A stretch of 64,000 nucleotides of DNA from Setomelanomma holmii (taxonomy: Eukaryota; Ascomycota; Dothideomycetes; Pleosporales; Phaeosphaeriaceae): the NCBI GenBank assembly GCA_010015745.1, contig ML978276.1, positions 1 through 64,000 of the forward strand, in the 5' to 3' direction. Of the stretch, positions 1 through 10,752 are shown one piece after another; position 1 is the first letter of the stretch, and every line of letters starts with the position of its first letter. A program made the translations under genes and the position numbers. The notes under the pieces are model-generated. The model saw only the letters and a list, made by a program, of their open reading frames with translations, made no database searches and was not told the origin of the DNA.

Positions 1-40
1 AGAAGTACTATTTCGCCTAGATACACGACTAAACTTCTAT

Positions 41-1525
41 AAGCTTACTGCGACAGAAGAGTAGATAATTGTCTAATATGATCTTAATCTTAACTTATGT
101 AGATTTGCGCTCTAGCTGTGCGCGGTAGTAGATATAGCTAATAAATTTGCTAGGTGTATGCAGTAGTAAGCCTGTTAGCAAGTGCTAGGCTAAGCGCTTC
201 GTAACGCGTTTAGTTATGCTTAAGATAGCCTTCAATTAAGCTAAGAATAGGCAGAGAATACTGCAGAAAGATTCTAAGGTAATTAGCGCGTGGTTTAAGC
301 TAGTAGAGGAGACTAAATCTAAGTACAGCGTCTACAACAATAACGTGCACAACTTTAATAAGACTAGCTTCTAGATAGGCGTAATTAGGTCTATAAAGGT
401 TGTTACAGACTCTAAGAGACGTGTAAGGCCTAATCTTATCTAGCTAGACAATTGCAAGTGGGTCATTGTTATCTAGAGTATCTGCGCTACTAGGTACGTA
501 ACTCTACTATTTATTATCTACAAGAGACGCGTCTACATCTCTGCGTAGTACAAGAAGGCTTTAATATCTCGCGATTAGAAGCTCTTAGTCTTTAAGAATA
601 GCTAGACAAACAACGCACTTAGTCTTAAGTAGTTAAGGCATTTTAACGCGCATATAGCGACGCGCCAGATAGAGAAGTACAGGCTGCTTATTTCAGATAG
701 CTATAAGAGCTATCTTAACTAGAATTTCAAGAACTACTATCTTAAATACAAGATTTTCACTCTCTACATACTAACTTACCTATTACACATCTTCTAGCCT
801 CTTAACGTAGTCTGCTTCTTACTATTTAAGCGTAAGTACTTCTAGCGCGTTAGAGACTTAGCACGCTAACGCGACTTCTATATTAACAAAGAAGGCTTTA
901 TTTTAGCCTTTAAAGACGCGTTTTTTAACGTGTTTATAGAGAATAACCACTAGAAGGCCTTTAAGGTAGTAGAGCTAGTCTCTATTAACGCGTAGGTAGT
1001 ATTAGATTGTCTTGAAGTATAGCTGCGTACTCTGCTAGAACCTCTTCTTCTAGAGACGCTGTAGTAGTTAAAGACTCCAAGTAATACTTATAAGTTTAGA
1101 TCGTAATTAAAGCTTGTAAGTAAGTCTTTTACTTAGTTATCTGTTACTACATAGACAGGCTTCTCTTAGCTTGTAAAGAGCGCTAAATTAATACTGCACT
1201 AGAACGCTCTTCTCTTAGCCAAGATTAATAAGCAGCGAGAGTAATTAGTAGTAGTAATAAAGTATAAATAGCGCAAACAGAAGCAGATCCAGTGAGGTAG
1301 CACTATAGAGTATAGAACTACTGTAGCACAGGTAGCTACTAAGGCGTCTACAGTGCCTTAGCGATCGAAGAAGGCTTATAGGAGTAGTAATTAAGAAATA
1401 GCCTGACTAGCTCTGCAGCGTTGTAGGAACTGTGGCGCAACTAGGCACAACGCGCGAACGTGTAAAAAGAATATAGAGGCATCTTCTAAATTAGATGCAA
1501 GCACGACGTACGCTAACTTCTTATT
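41..1525 (+). mobile_element. Degenerate pogo/Fot1-type (Tc1/mariner) transposase relic, RIP-like decay
   Basis: Translating the + strand through its stop codons gives a recognisable pogo/Fot1 transposase. A CENP-B-like DNA-binding part lies at about 41-330, the DDE core at about 350-850, and a CX2CX4HX4C zinc knuckle at 1422-1463. From about 177 to 1463 one frame (codon starts divisible by 3) is kept, so decay is by point mutation. One frame change lies between about 155 and 177. Many Gln codons have become TAG. The first catalytic Asp (357-359) and third (804-806) now read Asn; the second (696-698) is intact. C:G to T:A change on both strands is the signature of RIP. The element cannot make an active enzyme. 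The 5' end is close to the window edge and I could not see terminal inverted repeats. Confidence 0.88.
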
Positions 1526-2240
1526 TGATAGCGATGAAATTGCAGATTTGTAACATGTGTTAGTCGTGCTAAGCTTTTTTGAGCAGCTTAGTAATGTAGG
1601 CGGCTTGCTAATAGAGTGCGTTAAGTTAATTTAAATAAAGTAGACTAACTAAGAGACTAATACTAAGTAATAATTAGAGTGAATTAACTATAGAGCTCTC
1701 TTGGAAGAGAAGAAGGTTTTGTACTGCTGTGCACAGGCCTCGCCTGTTTCAGAGTGGCTCCAGCAATTAGCGGAGCACTCCGGACGTTTTCCGAGGCTTC
1801 GCAGCTGAGGCTTCTTCCCAGGCCCAGTCTGTTACATGTTGCGTTGCCTTTTGTGCTGTGTGGGACGGTAGATTTTGGTGGGGTCTCGGCAGAGTGATCA
1901 GCTCGCCCGTTAGGTACGTTAATGTATTAAGTTACAAAGGCAGAACGTGTGTACCTCTTCAAACGCCAATGTATGCTAGGATTACAGCTTACCACAACGC
2001 AGAATATGCATTTAGCTCCGCTAAAAGACTGTTCAAGAGACGATCAAATACTAACACAGCCCTCAATCGCGAAGTACGAGCTGCCTAACAGCTGAATGCC
2101 AAGCTGCAGAGTATGTATAATATACAGGTGCACAACTGTGCCGAGTCGTAGAATGCAATTACCAGCATCATGGTTTAACCCACTCTCCTCCGTCCATAAG
2201 AGTGCGATGGGTATAGAAAGAAATAGCGAACAGATGCGCA
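1526..2240. other. Intergenic, no gene seen
   Basis: The AT-rich, TA-rich composition of the transposon relic continues to about 1700 and then returns to normal. The first part may be the element's 3' flank. No conserved reading frame is visible. Confidence 0.5.
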
Positions 2241-4668
2241 TCACTGCAAACCTGCTTTGTTTATCTTGACTGTGTGTGCGATAGGTTGCAGTATGCCTTG
2301 GTTGTCGACGGAACCTAATGCCATGCCCTTCGACCAGCCCATCTTCATCATCAAAGAATGACCTCTGTTGTCGGGGCCAAGCTCGGGTGCGTTCGCGCCG
2401 ACTTTGTCGCCGTCACGGTATCCTACTTGCGGGCGTGCACGAGGCCCCGAGCGGAAACTCGAGCCTTTGACAGGACCCGAGCCATTCCTACCCTGCAAGG
2501 GACCGCAAAGTCGCTTTAAGAACCCTTTGCGTAGCATTGCCTGTTCGAGCTCATCGTCGGTGTAGGTCCGCGTGCGGGATGTCCTTGAAAGTACGGTGAA
2601 TCGATCTCGTCCATCGCCACGCGATCGTGAGGACAAATCAAAGAATTTGGCTGCCTGATGAATGGTAGCACGACGATGCGAGTCCATGGGCGGAAGAGAC
2701 AAGCTCTGCCATTCACCGAGGATGAACTCACGTATCTCGTCGACAACATCGGTCATGTCCATACCGTCCCTGTACTTCACTTTGAGGTCAGCGGATTTGC
2801 CTTTTCGTCCCAAGAGCCCTTGTTGGCGAAGCTCTTCTCGCTGAGCCTTTTTGAGGCGCTTCTTTGCGCGATCAGCTTCCCAGGCATTCTGCAATTGCTC
2901 GTTGAGATCGGAGTCGTCTAGTTCTGGTGGCATCTGACCGCGACGTCCTTTCTTCTTCGGCTTTAGAGATGGTCGCTCGGTGTCCATGATATCAAAGCCT
3001 CCATAGGGGTCCATTGCCAAAGCATCAACCATCGCGGAGGCTGAGGGAAAGATCGCTTCGCGTTTGCCTCGACCCCGCGCTTGCCGCTTTCTGTTTGGCC
3101 GGCCGCGCTTGCTAAATGTGCCTCTTGATGTCGTCGGAAAATCGAAAAAATCATCTCCGCCATACAATAGCACTTCGTCCGAGCCCAGTCCAAGCTCCTC
3201 CTGCTTTTGCAAGACTCTGGCAATGGTCTCATCATCGAGCTCCTCATCGTCGTCAGAGCTGTCTTCAGACTCGTCAGTCGATTCGCTGCCGCTTGACTGC
3301 AACTCGCGAAGGTATGCTTCGTCTTCGAATGCGCGGACGAGCTTCTTCTCTTCATCGCCCTTCAAGAAGGACAATGGCAGCCAACGGGCATCATCCGCGA
3401 CCGAGCCTTGATAGACACATAGGTACTGCAGGCCACTCTTGCGTATGCGCTTTGACAGGATGCGTACCACTGTGTCCATGACGTCTGAGGATGTGCTCAG
3501 ATCCTCAAAATCTTGGAGCAAGTCCGAGTCCCAGCTGTCGTGACCTGTCACTTCATCGTTCACCGTCTCCCCTTGCTGACTCCCTGAGACTGATTCCCAA
3601 TCATTGTGACTGCCTGCATCAAGATCCATCTCGCGTCGTGCGAAACCGGAGGCACCCAGCATGTCTCCAGTAAGTCCAAATTCTTCCACATTCTGCATGT
3701 AATCGTCCATGGCGGCATCTCGTGGGTTGACGTCGCCACGGAGGAACGCGTTCATGTCTGGACGTTCCGTAACAGGAAGCCAGCCGATGTTAGGCTTACT
3801 CCGATGTTCCCATACAGTTGTAGTGCCCTCCCACGCTGGTCTACCACCGCGTCGCTTTGCAAACTGATCTTGGACCACGCTGTCTGCATCAGAATCAGCC
3901 TCTTCTTTGGGTATGGCTGCCACATTGGCGCGAATGCTCAGCTCCACCGAAGCCTGCGTCTCTCTCTCTGCAATGGACGTGTGATCGACTGTCGAGGCGG
4001 CTGTCAATTCTGGGGTGCGATGGCGGTCGCTTCCTCTCAGTGGTTGTGGAGCCGCGAGAGCTTCAGTGATCGGGCTAGGTAACCTCGCCGCAACGGTTGA
4101 AGCTAGCTCGGGTGCGGATGTTGTGGCTGAAGAGGCTGCCAGTGGTGCGCTCGTCTTGGACACAGCTTTTCCAGCAGCAGCTTGGTCTCGCCCTTGAAAG
4201 ACGACTTCGTCTGAGCTCGACGATGCGTCCGAGGCAGCAGGCGACGGACTTCGGATCGCCATATGCGCCATGGCTTCAGTGTTGTCTTGAGTTGAAGAGA
4301 TCGAGGACGGGGCGGGCGAATCGTCGTCGGACAGAGACTGGATAAGCTTCTCACGCAGCAGGTCCTCCTTTATGGTGCCTTCGAGATGCCCGGCGCTCAC
4401 GAATTGTATGGGGTGATGTCGCAGCTTTTTGCCAGCTTCGAATGCATTGCTTCGGTGACTAGAAGCCCAGCGCGCCTCGTCAGACAGCGTGAGTTTGGGC
4501 GTTGCTGCAGAAACCGTCAACACCCAGTGTCACATCACGAAGAAGGCGCGCAAACATACAATCTTGCTGGGCGGGCCACGACTGGAATGACTGGCGTTTG
4601 GAGGATGCGCGATGCGGGGTGCTCTTTGCAGAGCCCTTCGCCTTGCTCTTTCCCTTCTTGCGCGACAT
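2241..4668 (-). CDS. SQS1: SQS1-type G-patch and R3H domain splicing factor
   Basis: Exons on the minus strand are 4668-4560 and 4504-2241, with a 55-nt intron (GTATGT...TGCAG); the product is 790 aa. The start is the ATG at 4668, opening a short Lys-rich exon (MSRKKGKSK). Splicing joins it in phase to the conserved stretch TLSDEARWASSHRSNAF that begins this family's core. An R3H single-strand nucleic-acid-binding domain lies at about 620-690 and a G-patch at about 735-785 next to the C-terminus. Long acidic, Ser-rich and Lys/Arg-rich linkers fill the middle. In yeast, Sqs1/Pfa1 uses its G-patch to activate the helicase Prp43 in splicing and ribosome maturation; the same role is inferred here. 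It is divergent from ATG4 with 604 bp between starts. Confidence 0.9.
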
Positions 4669-5272
4669 GGTGCCTGCTGCGCGAGCGAAAGCGCCTGTGG
4701 TGAGTTCGGGTTGCAGCGAGCGACTGCTGTGCGTGGCGATGGCGAAGCTCAGAACTTTTGAAGATGATGCGGCGATGCGAGGCAAGTGGCGGGGCTAGCT
4801 GTGGCTTATCGGCCTTATCGTTTGCTTCGCGCCGATGAGGTCAAGGTCATGGTGGAGGGCAGGGAGCTCTGTCGACGAGCATCAGGAAGAGTGCCACGAT
4901 GCAAACGAGAGGACACGGAACTTGACTGCGGTCTCGCTCGTCAGCATATTGAAGTTGCCTCAGAACACGCATGCTCTCTTGTTTGTAGCTTGGCCGCCTT
5001 GACGCGACAGCTGAGCAGACCCCCACCACTCTGCAAGGCAGCATATGACCCCAGATCGTGAGCTTGTTGCAGGCACTCGACACATCCCCTCGCCGCGACG
5101 AACATAACCATAGCTTCCGGTATTCCTCAAGAGAACTCTCTCCTACCTGCTGCCGTTGTAAGAGTCGATAACACGAATGTATGGTACGCAGCTGTAGGCA
5201 GCCTCGTCTCGGACTTCCGCCGCCGCCTCCGCCTTCACCACCGACCTCAGTACCCGCGCCCCTCAGACCGAC
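4669..5272. promoter_or_regulatory. Divergent intergenic region between SQS1 and ATG4
   Basis: This 604 bp holds both 5' leaders and promoters. I see no clear TATA box and no additional conserved gene. Short open frames here are not supported. Confidence 0.5.
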
Positions 5273-6750
5273 ATGAACGACTTTGAGCGCTTCGGCCGAA
5301 ACGTCGTACGCACCTTCTACGACCCTCCGCCATCCAACGACTCAAACGAGCCCATATGGCTACTTGGCCAGCGCTACGACTCCAGGCCAGCGCTTCCCAA
5401 GTCGCCTCCTAGCGACACGCTGATGACAGATGCACGTACCGCACCAGCCGAACGCACTGATGATGAAAGCTGGATAAGGACCAGCATAGACGAGAAAGAG
5501 CGTAAGGAGGCGCCCAACGGCGAAGACCCCACACAGTATGGCAACTGGCCGTCTGCCTTCCTGGACGACTTTGAGTCCCGCGTGTGGATGACTTACCGAT
5601 CGGGCTTTGCACCGATACAGAAAAGCCAGGATCCCAAAGCAACGAGTGCTATGAGCTTCCGGGTGCGAATGCAGAACCTTGCATCCCCAGGCTTCACATC
5701 AGATGCAGGATTCGGGTGCATGATAAGGAGTGGACAGTGCATTCTGGCCAACGCGCTGCAAATACTGCGACTTGGTAGGCAGTGGAGATGGCAAGAACAC
5801 CAGACCGAGGAAGCGCACAGCAACGTCCTGTCTTTGTTCGCCGACGACCCACAGGCGCCATTCTCCATACACCGCTTCGTCGAGCATGGCGCTGCAGTAT
5901 GCGGGAAGTATCCAGGCGAGTGGTTTGGACCTTCGGCCGCGGCTCGATGCATACAAGATCTGATAAACAAGTACAAGGAGGCTGGACTGAAGGTGTATGT
6001 GTCAGGCGACGGCGCAGACGTCTACGAAGACAAGCTAAAGCAGATCGCTATTGACGACGAGGGTAACTGGCAGCCTACGCTGATCCTAGTTGGTACTCGG
6101 TTGGGCATCGACAAGATCAATCCTGTGTACTGGGAGGCGCTGAAGGCCACTCTTCAGATACCACAGGCTATTGGCATCGCAGGGTGAGTTATGCCGTTTG
6201 GCACGTCCACATATTGACATACTGACATTTGCGTAGGGGCCGACCGTCAGCGTCACATTACTTTGTTGGTGTTCAGGGGAACAACTTCTACTACCTTGAC
6301 CCGCACAGTACACGGCCTCTGTTGCCGTACCGTGCGCCAACCACATCAAGCGATGACAAGGAAACACCCAGCCATAGCATGCCCTCTACCTTGTCGTGCT
6401 CATCAACATCAGCGTCCTCGTCCACATCGTCCACAACGATCGTTCCTCCTGCCGACTCGCTACCTACCATACCAGACCTATCAAAGCAGTCTACTTACTT
6501 GCCCTCGGATATTGCAACTTGCCACACTCGCCGGATTCGACGGCTACAGATCCGGGAAATGGACCCGTCTATGCTTCTCGCCTTCCTTGTCACTTCCGAG
6601 GCCGACTACGAGAAGTGGAAAGAGGGCGTGCAGAGTGTCCAGGGCAAATGTGTTGTGCATGTGCAGGACCATGAGCCTGCGCCACGGGGCCAGGAGCGGG
6701 AGGGTGCAATTGATGAGGTGGAGAGCTGGGACGAGGAGGGATTGCAGTAG
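5273..6750 (+). CDS. ATG4: Autophagy cysteine protease ATG4
   Basis: Exons are 5273-6183 and 6237-6750, with a 53-nt intron (GTGAGT...GCGTAG); the product is 474 aa. ATG4 trims the C-terminus of ATG8 and later removes it from phosphatidylethanolamine, in the cytosol. The peptidase C54 fold is clear. The catalytic Cys is residue 149 in GFGCMIRSGQ, and the Asp/His pair is D325 and H327 in the LDPH motif straight after the intron. The intron splits the conserved IAGGRPS stretch and splicing restores it exactly. A Ser/Thr-rich insertion of about 50 residues follows the DPH motif before the RRIRRLQIREMDPS block, so this loop is long for the family. All key residues are present. Confidence 0.95.
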
Positions 6751-7546
6751 GTAACACTGCGGGCGAACGAGCCTAGCAGAACGGGCGTTTATGGTTGTTA
6801 AAATACCACGGATACACCTCATGCATGCTTGGAGTTAATAGTGTTGGCGGAGTTTGCTAAATTATCCGTAAACGCCCCACACCTAGTCAGCAATTGAGCA
6901 GCCTTCGTGGCTACGCATTCTAGACATGTGTCTGATCGTTGTCAGCCTTGAGGTCGCGTTCTTTGCTGAGGCCGTTATTGTGGGACTTCACGAACCGATT
7001 TCCCGCAGTCTGCTTCGCTCGGTCACCAACTCGGATCCTCCCATTTCGATGCTTTCTTGACGAGTTCAGAACTCGCACACGATCAAACTTCCCGAATACG
7101 CGACCGGGGCTCCTTGTTGGAGAAGGTAAATTGGCCCTTTCTGGTGGCGCATCCAGAGTGTGCGCTGCTCACGATTTCGCCAAAGTTGGAAAGGAACGCC
7201 ACGAAGTCGCAATCATTTCGCATACATCAATGAGACATGTGCGAGACGGGATTTTCGGCTATAAATGACCTGTATGGTGAGCAAAGTCTGAAAACGTCAA
7301 AGAGAACAGAACGTGAAATGACGAGTGATGAAGTTTGAAGAATTGATTCGTTCCCGTCTGCTGTGGTATAATATACAGACCCAGAGATGATGGACCTCGT
7401 AGTCAAATCATGACTCGATGACGAGAGAACAAGCAAACCGACCCATGATCACATTATCGGAAACCCATGAACACCGCAGCCCCATAGCCAGCTTATCGAC
7501 TAGACAAGCAAAGAAACCCAAAGAAAGACGCATCCAAGAAAGCACT
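6751..7546. other. Convergent intergenic region, ATG4 and H2B 3' ends
   Basis: The 3' ends of two converging genes share 796 bp. The longest open frame (6939-7268, +) has no conserved feature and I do not call it a gene. Confidence 0.5.
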
Positions 7547-8131
7547 CTATTTGGTGGATGAAGAGTACTTTGTGACAGCCTTGGTGCCCTCAGAAACGGC
7601 GTGCTTGGCGAGTTCGCCGGGCAGGATAAGTCGGACTCTGCGGTGGAGTTAGCAAATGGAGGCGAAAGCCAGAAGTGGAATCACATACGAGGTCTGGATC
7701 TCGCGCGACGAGATGGTCGACTTCTTGTTGTAGGCAGCAAGCTTGGAGGCCTCGGTGGCGACGCGCTCGAAGATGTCGTTGACGAACGAGTTCAGGATGC
7801 TCATGGCGCGGTTGGAGATACCAGTGTCAGGGTGGACCTGCTTGAGAACTGCAAAGACGCGTCAGCACGTTGAAGTCGATGGAAGCGGATGGATTTGAAT
7901 GCGTGCGCGAGCTGTAAAAGCTCGCTGTCGCGCTTGTGACGCGCAATGCAGAATGGCAAACTCACCTTTGTAGATGTAGCTGGAGTAGGTCTCCTTCCTG
8001 GTCTTGGTGCGCTTCTTCTTGTCGCCGGAGGGAGCGGCCGTCTTCTTGCCAGCCTCCTTCTTCTCCGCGGGTGCCTTTCCAGCTGGGGCCTTGCCGCCGG
8101 TGGTGGGAGTCTTCTGGGCTTTGGGAGGCAT
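7547..8131 (-). CDS. H2B: Histone H2B
   Basis: Exons on the minus strand are 8131-7966, 7848-7689 and 7637-7547; introns are 117 nt (GTGAGT-type) and 51 nt (GTATGT). The product is 138 aa, the usual fungal H2B length. A Lys/Pro/Ala-rich tail leads into the [10 protein letters not shown] helix. The middle exon carries the histone-fold core ([19 protein letters not shown]), and the last exon ends with [13 protein letters not shown], which contains the conserved ubiquitinated lysine. It pairs with H2A in the nucleosome and is divergently transcribed from the H2A gene 456 bp away, the standard fungal arrangement for matched expression in S phase. Confidence 0.97.
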
Positions 8132-8587
8132 TTTGGGTAAAAAGTGTGGTGGTTGAGATGGGTGCTGAAAGTGGCTTGACTGGGTGAGATGGACTGCTGC
8201 GTGTGGTGAGACTGTTGCGATGGATGGAGACTTTAGGTCGTCGACGGCGGGGGACGCGCTACTTATGGGGAGCGCGCTCGATGTTGTGATCCAGCAGGCG
8301 CGGGATGGCCTGTGCGCGGAGCTGCTTGCTGGTTTGAGTGGCTAAGCGAGGCGAGTGTGATCCTGTCGCGTTGCGGACTGCGGGCGCTGATTCCTCGCCG
8401 CGCTAGTGAGGCAGGTTGATCTTGCGCGCACCACAACACGCCCGCAGTCCTTATAAGACCGCCCCGCCCCGCGACAGCAGCGAGCAATCCATCGTCTCGA
8501 CACTCCACGCCCGCATATCGCAGCAACAGCCATCTCACCCAAACACTCTTAACTACCCAACTTTTCAACCCAACCAACTTCATCAAA
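8132..8587. promoter_or_regulatory. Shared divergent H2B/H2A promoter
   Basis: The two histone start codons are separated by 456 bp. A TATA-like TATAAG at 8452-8457 lies 131 bp before the H2A ATG, followed by a GC-rich tract (CCGCCCCGCCCCGC). Coupled S-phase control is known for such pairs and is inferred here. Confidence 0.75.
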
Positions 8588-9189
8588 ATGACTGGCGGCA
8601 AATCCGGAGGCAAGGCCAGCGGCTCTAAGTCCAGCGCCCAATCGTAAGTACCTCTATCAGCTGCGCAGCTTTGCCTTGGCCGCATTCCCGTATCTTTTAA
8701 CTTCTGTCCCGTCTTGTTTGACGCGTCTTCTCTTGCAGTTGACGCGTCTTTTTGCATTGTCGCATTGCATCATCACTAACACTGCGCAGTCGTTCATCCA
8801 AGGCCGGTCTCGCTTTCCCCGTCGGCCGTGTCCACCGTCTGCTCCGCAAGGGCAACTACGCTCAGCGTGTTGGTGCCGGTGCTCCCGTCTACCTCGCCGC
8901 CGTCCTCGAGTACCTCGCGGCTGAAATCCTCGAGTTGGCCGGCAACGCTGCGCGTGACAACAAGAAGACCCGTATCATTCCCCGCCATCTTCAGCTCGCC
9001 ATCCGCAACGATGAGGAGTTGAACAAGCTCCTCGGCCACGTCACCATTGCCCAGGGTGGTGTCCTCCCCAACATTCACCAGAGTACGTTTCTCGCATCCA
9101 TTGTCTCAACCCAACTGCTAACGTGCTTTTCAGACCTTCTGCCCAAGAAGACAGCCAAGCCCGGCAAGGGTCCTTCGCAAGAGCTCTAA
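8588..9189 (+). CDS. H2A: Histone H2A
   Basis: Exons are 8588-8643, 8790-9082 and 9134-9189; introns are 146 and 51 nt; the product is 134 aa. The first exon encodes the Gly/Lys/Ser-rich tail beginning MTGGKSGGK. The second exon holds the entire histone fold, including AGLAFPVGRVHRLLR and the acidic-patch region ILELAGNAARDN. The C-terminus ends in SQEL, the PIKK phosphorylation site that serves as the DNA-damage mark in fungi lacking a separate H2A.X. The ATG sits in a good context (ATCAAAATGA). Intron positions near both ends of the histone fold are typical of filamentous ascomycetes. Confidence 0.98.
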
Positions 9190-9916
9190 GCGCATTTTGC
9201 TCTGAGTTTCTTTGGCGCGATTTCTTCATGGGTCTTTTCGTTTTGCAATGATAATGGGAGTCGGTCTGGGTCTGGGTTCATGGCTTTCCACGGGGTTTAT
9301 ACCAGAGCTGTATATTAGCTGGTCGCATTGAACGACCACTGGCTCATGAGCTGAATCGAGCGATATCACTTCAACCTTGTCTTTTTTGAGTCACAATTCC
9401 TTTTGAGCCAACGCGCAATCTACGCATCGCGCATCGAGCATCCTTATCTTGGATACCTTGCTCAGCAGAACACATCATGGCCGACAGCAGAGCATCAAGT
9501 TACGAATCGCTTCGCGCGCGAATTTCAAAACGATGAGGCGGAAGTTAGATCATGCAAACAGAACGCACGATGTTGGAAGCTGGGCTTGGAAGCGAGATAC
9601 GAGGATTGTAGATAACGAGGAAATGGTGAATCTCAACGAGAGAGTGCAGATGGAGTATCAACAAGCCAGATCTCTCGGTGACACGATGGAGATAGACAAG
9701 CAACGGTTTCGATACAAAATTGTCTCTGGGAATGAGCCTAATAACTGGGTATTATGCGATTGCCAGCAGATCAAATCGTAACAGCAATTATTGCGAATCT
9801 TGGAATAGCGTTGAACATGGATCTGATCACGTGCATTGACTCTCATACTGCTTGCACTTGCAGCTTCGATAATATATACAAGTTACCTCCTTCCATTGAA
9901 CCCCAGCAATCTGCCT
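9190..9916. other. Convergent intergenic region after H2A
   Basis: This holds the H2A 3' flank and the 3' flank of the complex I gene, 727 bp in all. Open frames at 9403-9781 overlap each other and have no conserved feature. Confidence 0.5.
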
Positions 9917-10470
9917 CTACAAGCTCATCTTTGGAGGGGCTACAAATAAGTCAATATAGAATTTTTCAAACACTTGGATTTGAACTCACGATCTAATGCC
10001 GGGCATGGCAGGTTGCGCTCGTACTTGGAGCCTGTATAATCCGTTAACATTCCCGTGTCCGCGGCCGGGCCGGATATGTATCCGCAGTAGGTCGACGTAC
10101 CTCCAGGCGCTGTGGGTGCGCGATATGGATCAGGATGCTTCCATTTCTCGAGCAACGACTCGGTCTCTTTGATCAGTTCCTGTTCAGGTGGGTCAGCATG
10201 GGTCTAGGGTCGTCACGGCGCGCAAGACACAACGCCGTAGTCGATTGTGTGAAGACGCACCCTCTGCAATCGCGGCTCGGTGACGCTCTTGTTCGCCTCG
10301 AACAGGCCCCGAATGTACAAGGCCTGTCCGCGCCAGAGGTATCGGTGGACACTCCAGTCGAGCGCAAGCTTGAGGGACCGCCTGTAGAGGCGTCTGCAGG
10401 GCTGTCAGTTGCTGCGTGTAGTGGGCGGTGCGGGAGTGTCGGCGCACAGGACGTGTATTCTGGAGCTCAT
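9917..10470 (-). CDS. NADH:ubiquinone oxidoreductase LYR subunit, NDUFB9/B22 type
   Basis: Exons on the minus strand are 10470-10448, 10393-10261, 10179-10101, 10031-9990 and 9939-9917. The four introns are 54, 81, 69 and 50 nt and the product is 99 aa. None of the exons is a notable ORF alone; the gene is visible only after splicing. The product carries the LYR motif (RLYRRSLKLALDW) and the WRGQALYIR and EKWKHPDPYRAPTAPGG signatures of the B22 accessory subunit of mitochondrial complex I. Donors are GTGCGC, GTGCGT, GTACGT and GTGAGT, with phases consistent throughout. The 23-nt first and last exons are very short. It shares a 282-bp divergent promoter with KGD2. Confidence 0.88.
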
Positions 10471-10752
10471 GGCGACTCTGGCCCCGCCTTTCGCATCGAT
10501 CGTGGAAGGGTATCGGGTGGATTGTGGGCGCAATGCGTCGTCGTCGTGGGTGCAAGTGTTGTGTCAAAGCTGTGATGTTGCTGCGCAAGCTTGGCGCGGT
10601 TTAGGCTGGCGTGCAGTTCTGACGTCCGTCCAACCGGAAGACAGTGCTGCCCTTTAATCAATTCCCTCAGACCCAGTTCCTCCACGTCGAGGCACTGCCC
10701 ATCTTGTCTTTGCTCCTCACCCTCCCTTCCTGGTCTGCTTTCGCCGCCCATC
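10471..10752. promoter_or_regulatory. Divergent promoter between NDUFB9-type gene and KGD2
   Basis: A 282-bp gap separates the start codons of two nuclear genes for mitochondrial energy metabolism. No TATA box is obvious. Co-regulation is inferred from position only. Confidence 0.55.

Noticed and set aside
1858..2088. 76-codon + frame after the transposon relic
   Set aside because: No features and no ATG in good context; it starts with an alternative codon.
8794..9078. 94-codon minus frame opposite H2A
   Set aside because: Shadow of the H2A histone fold.
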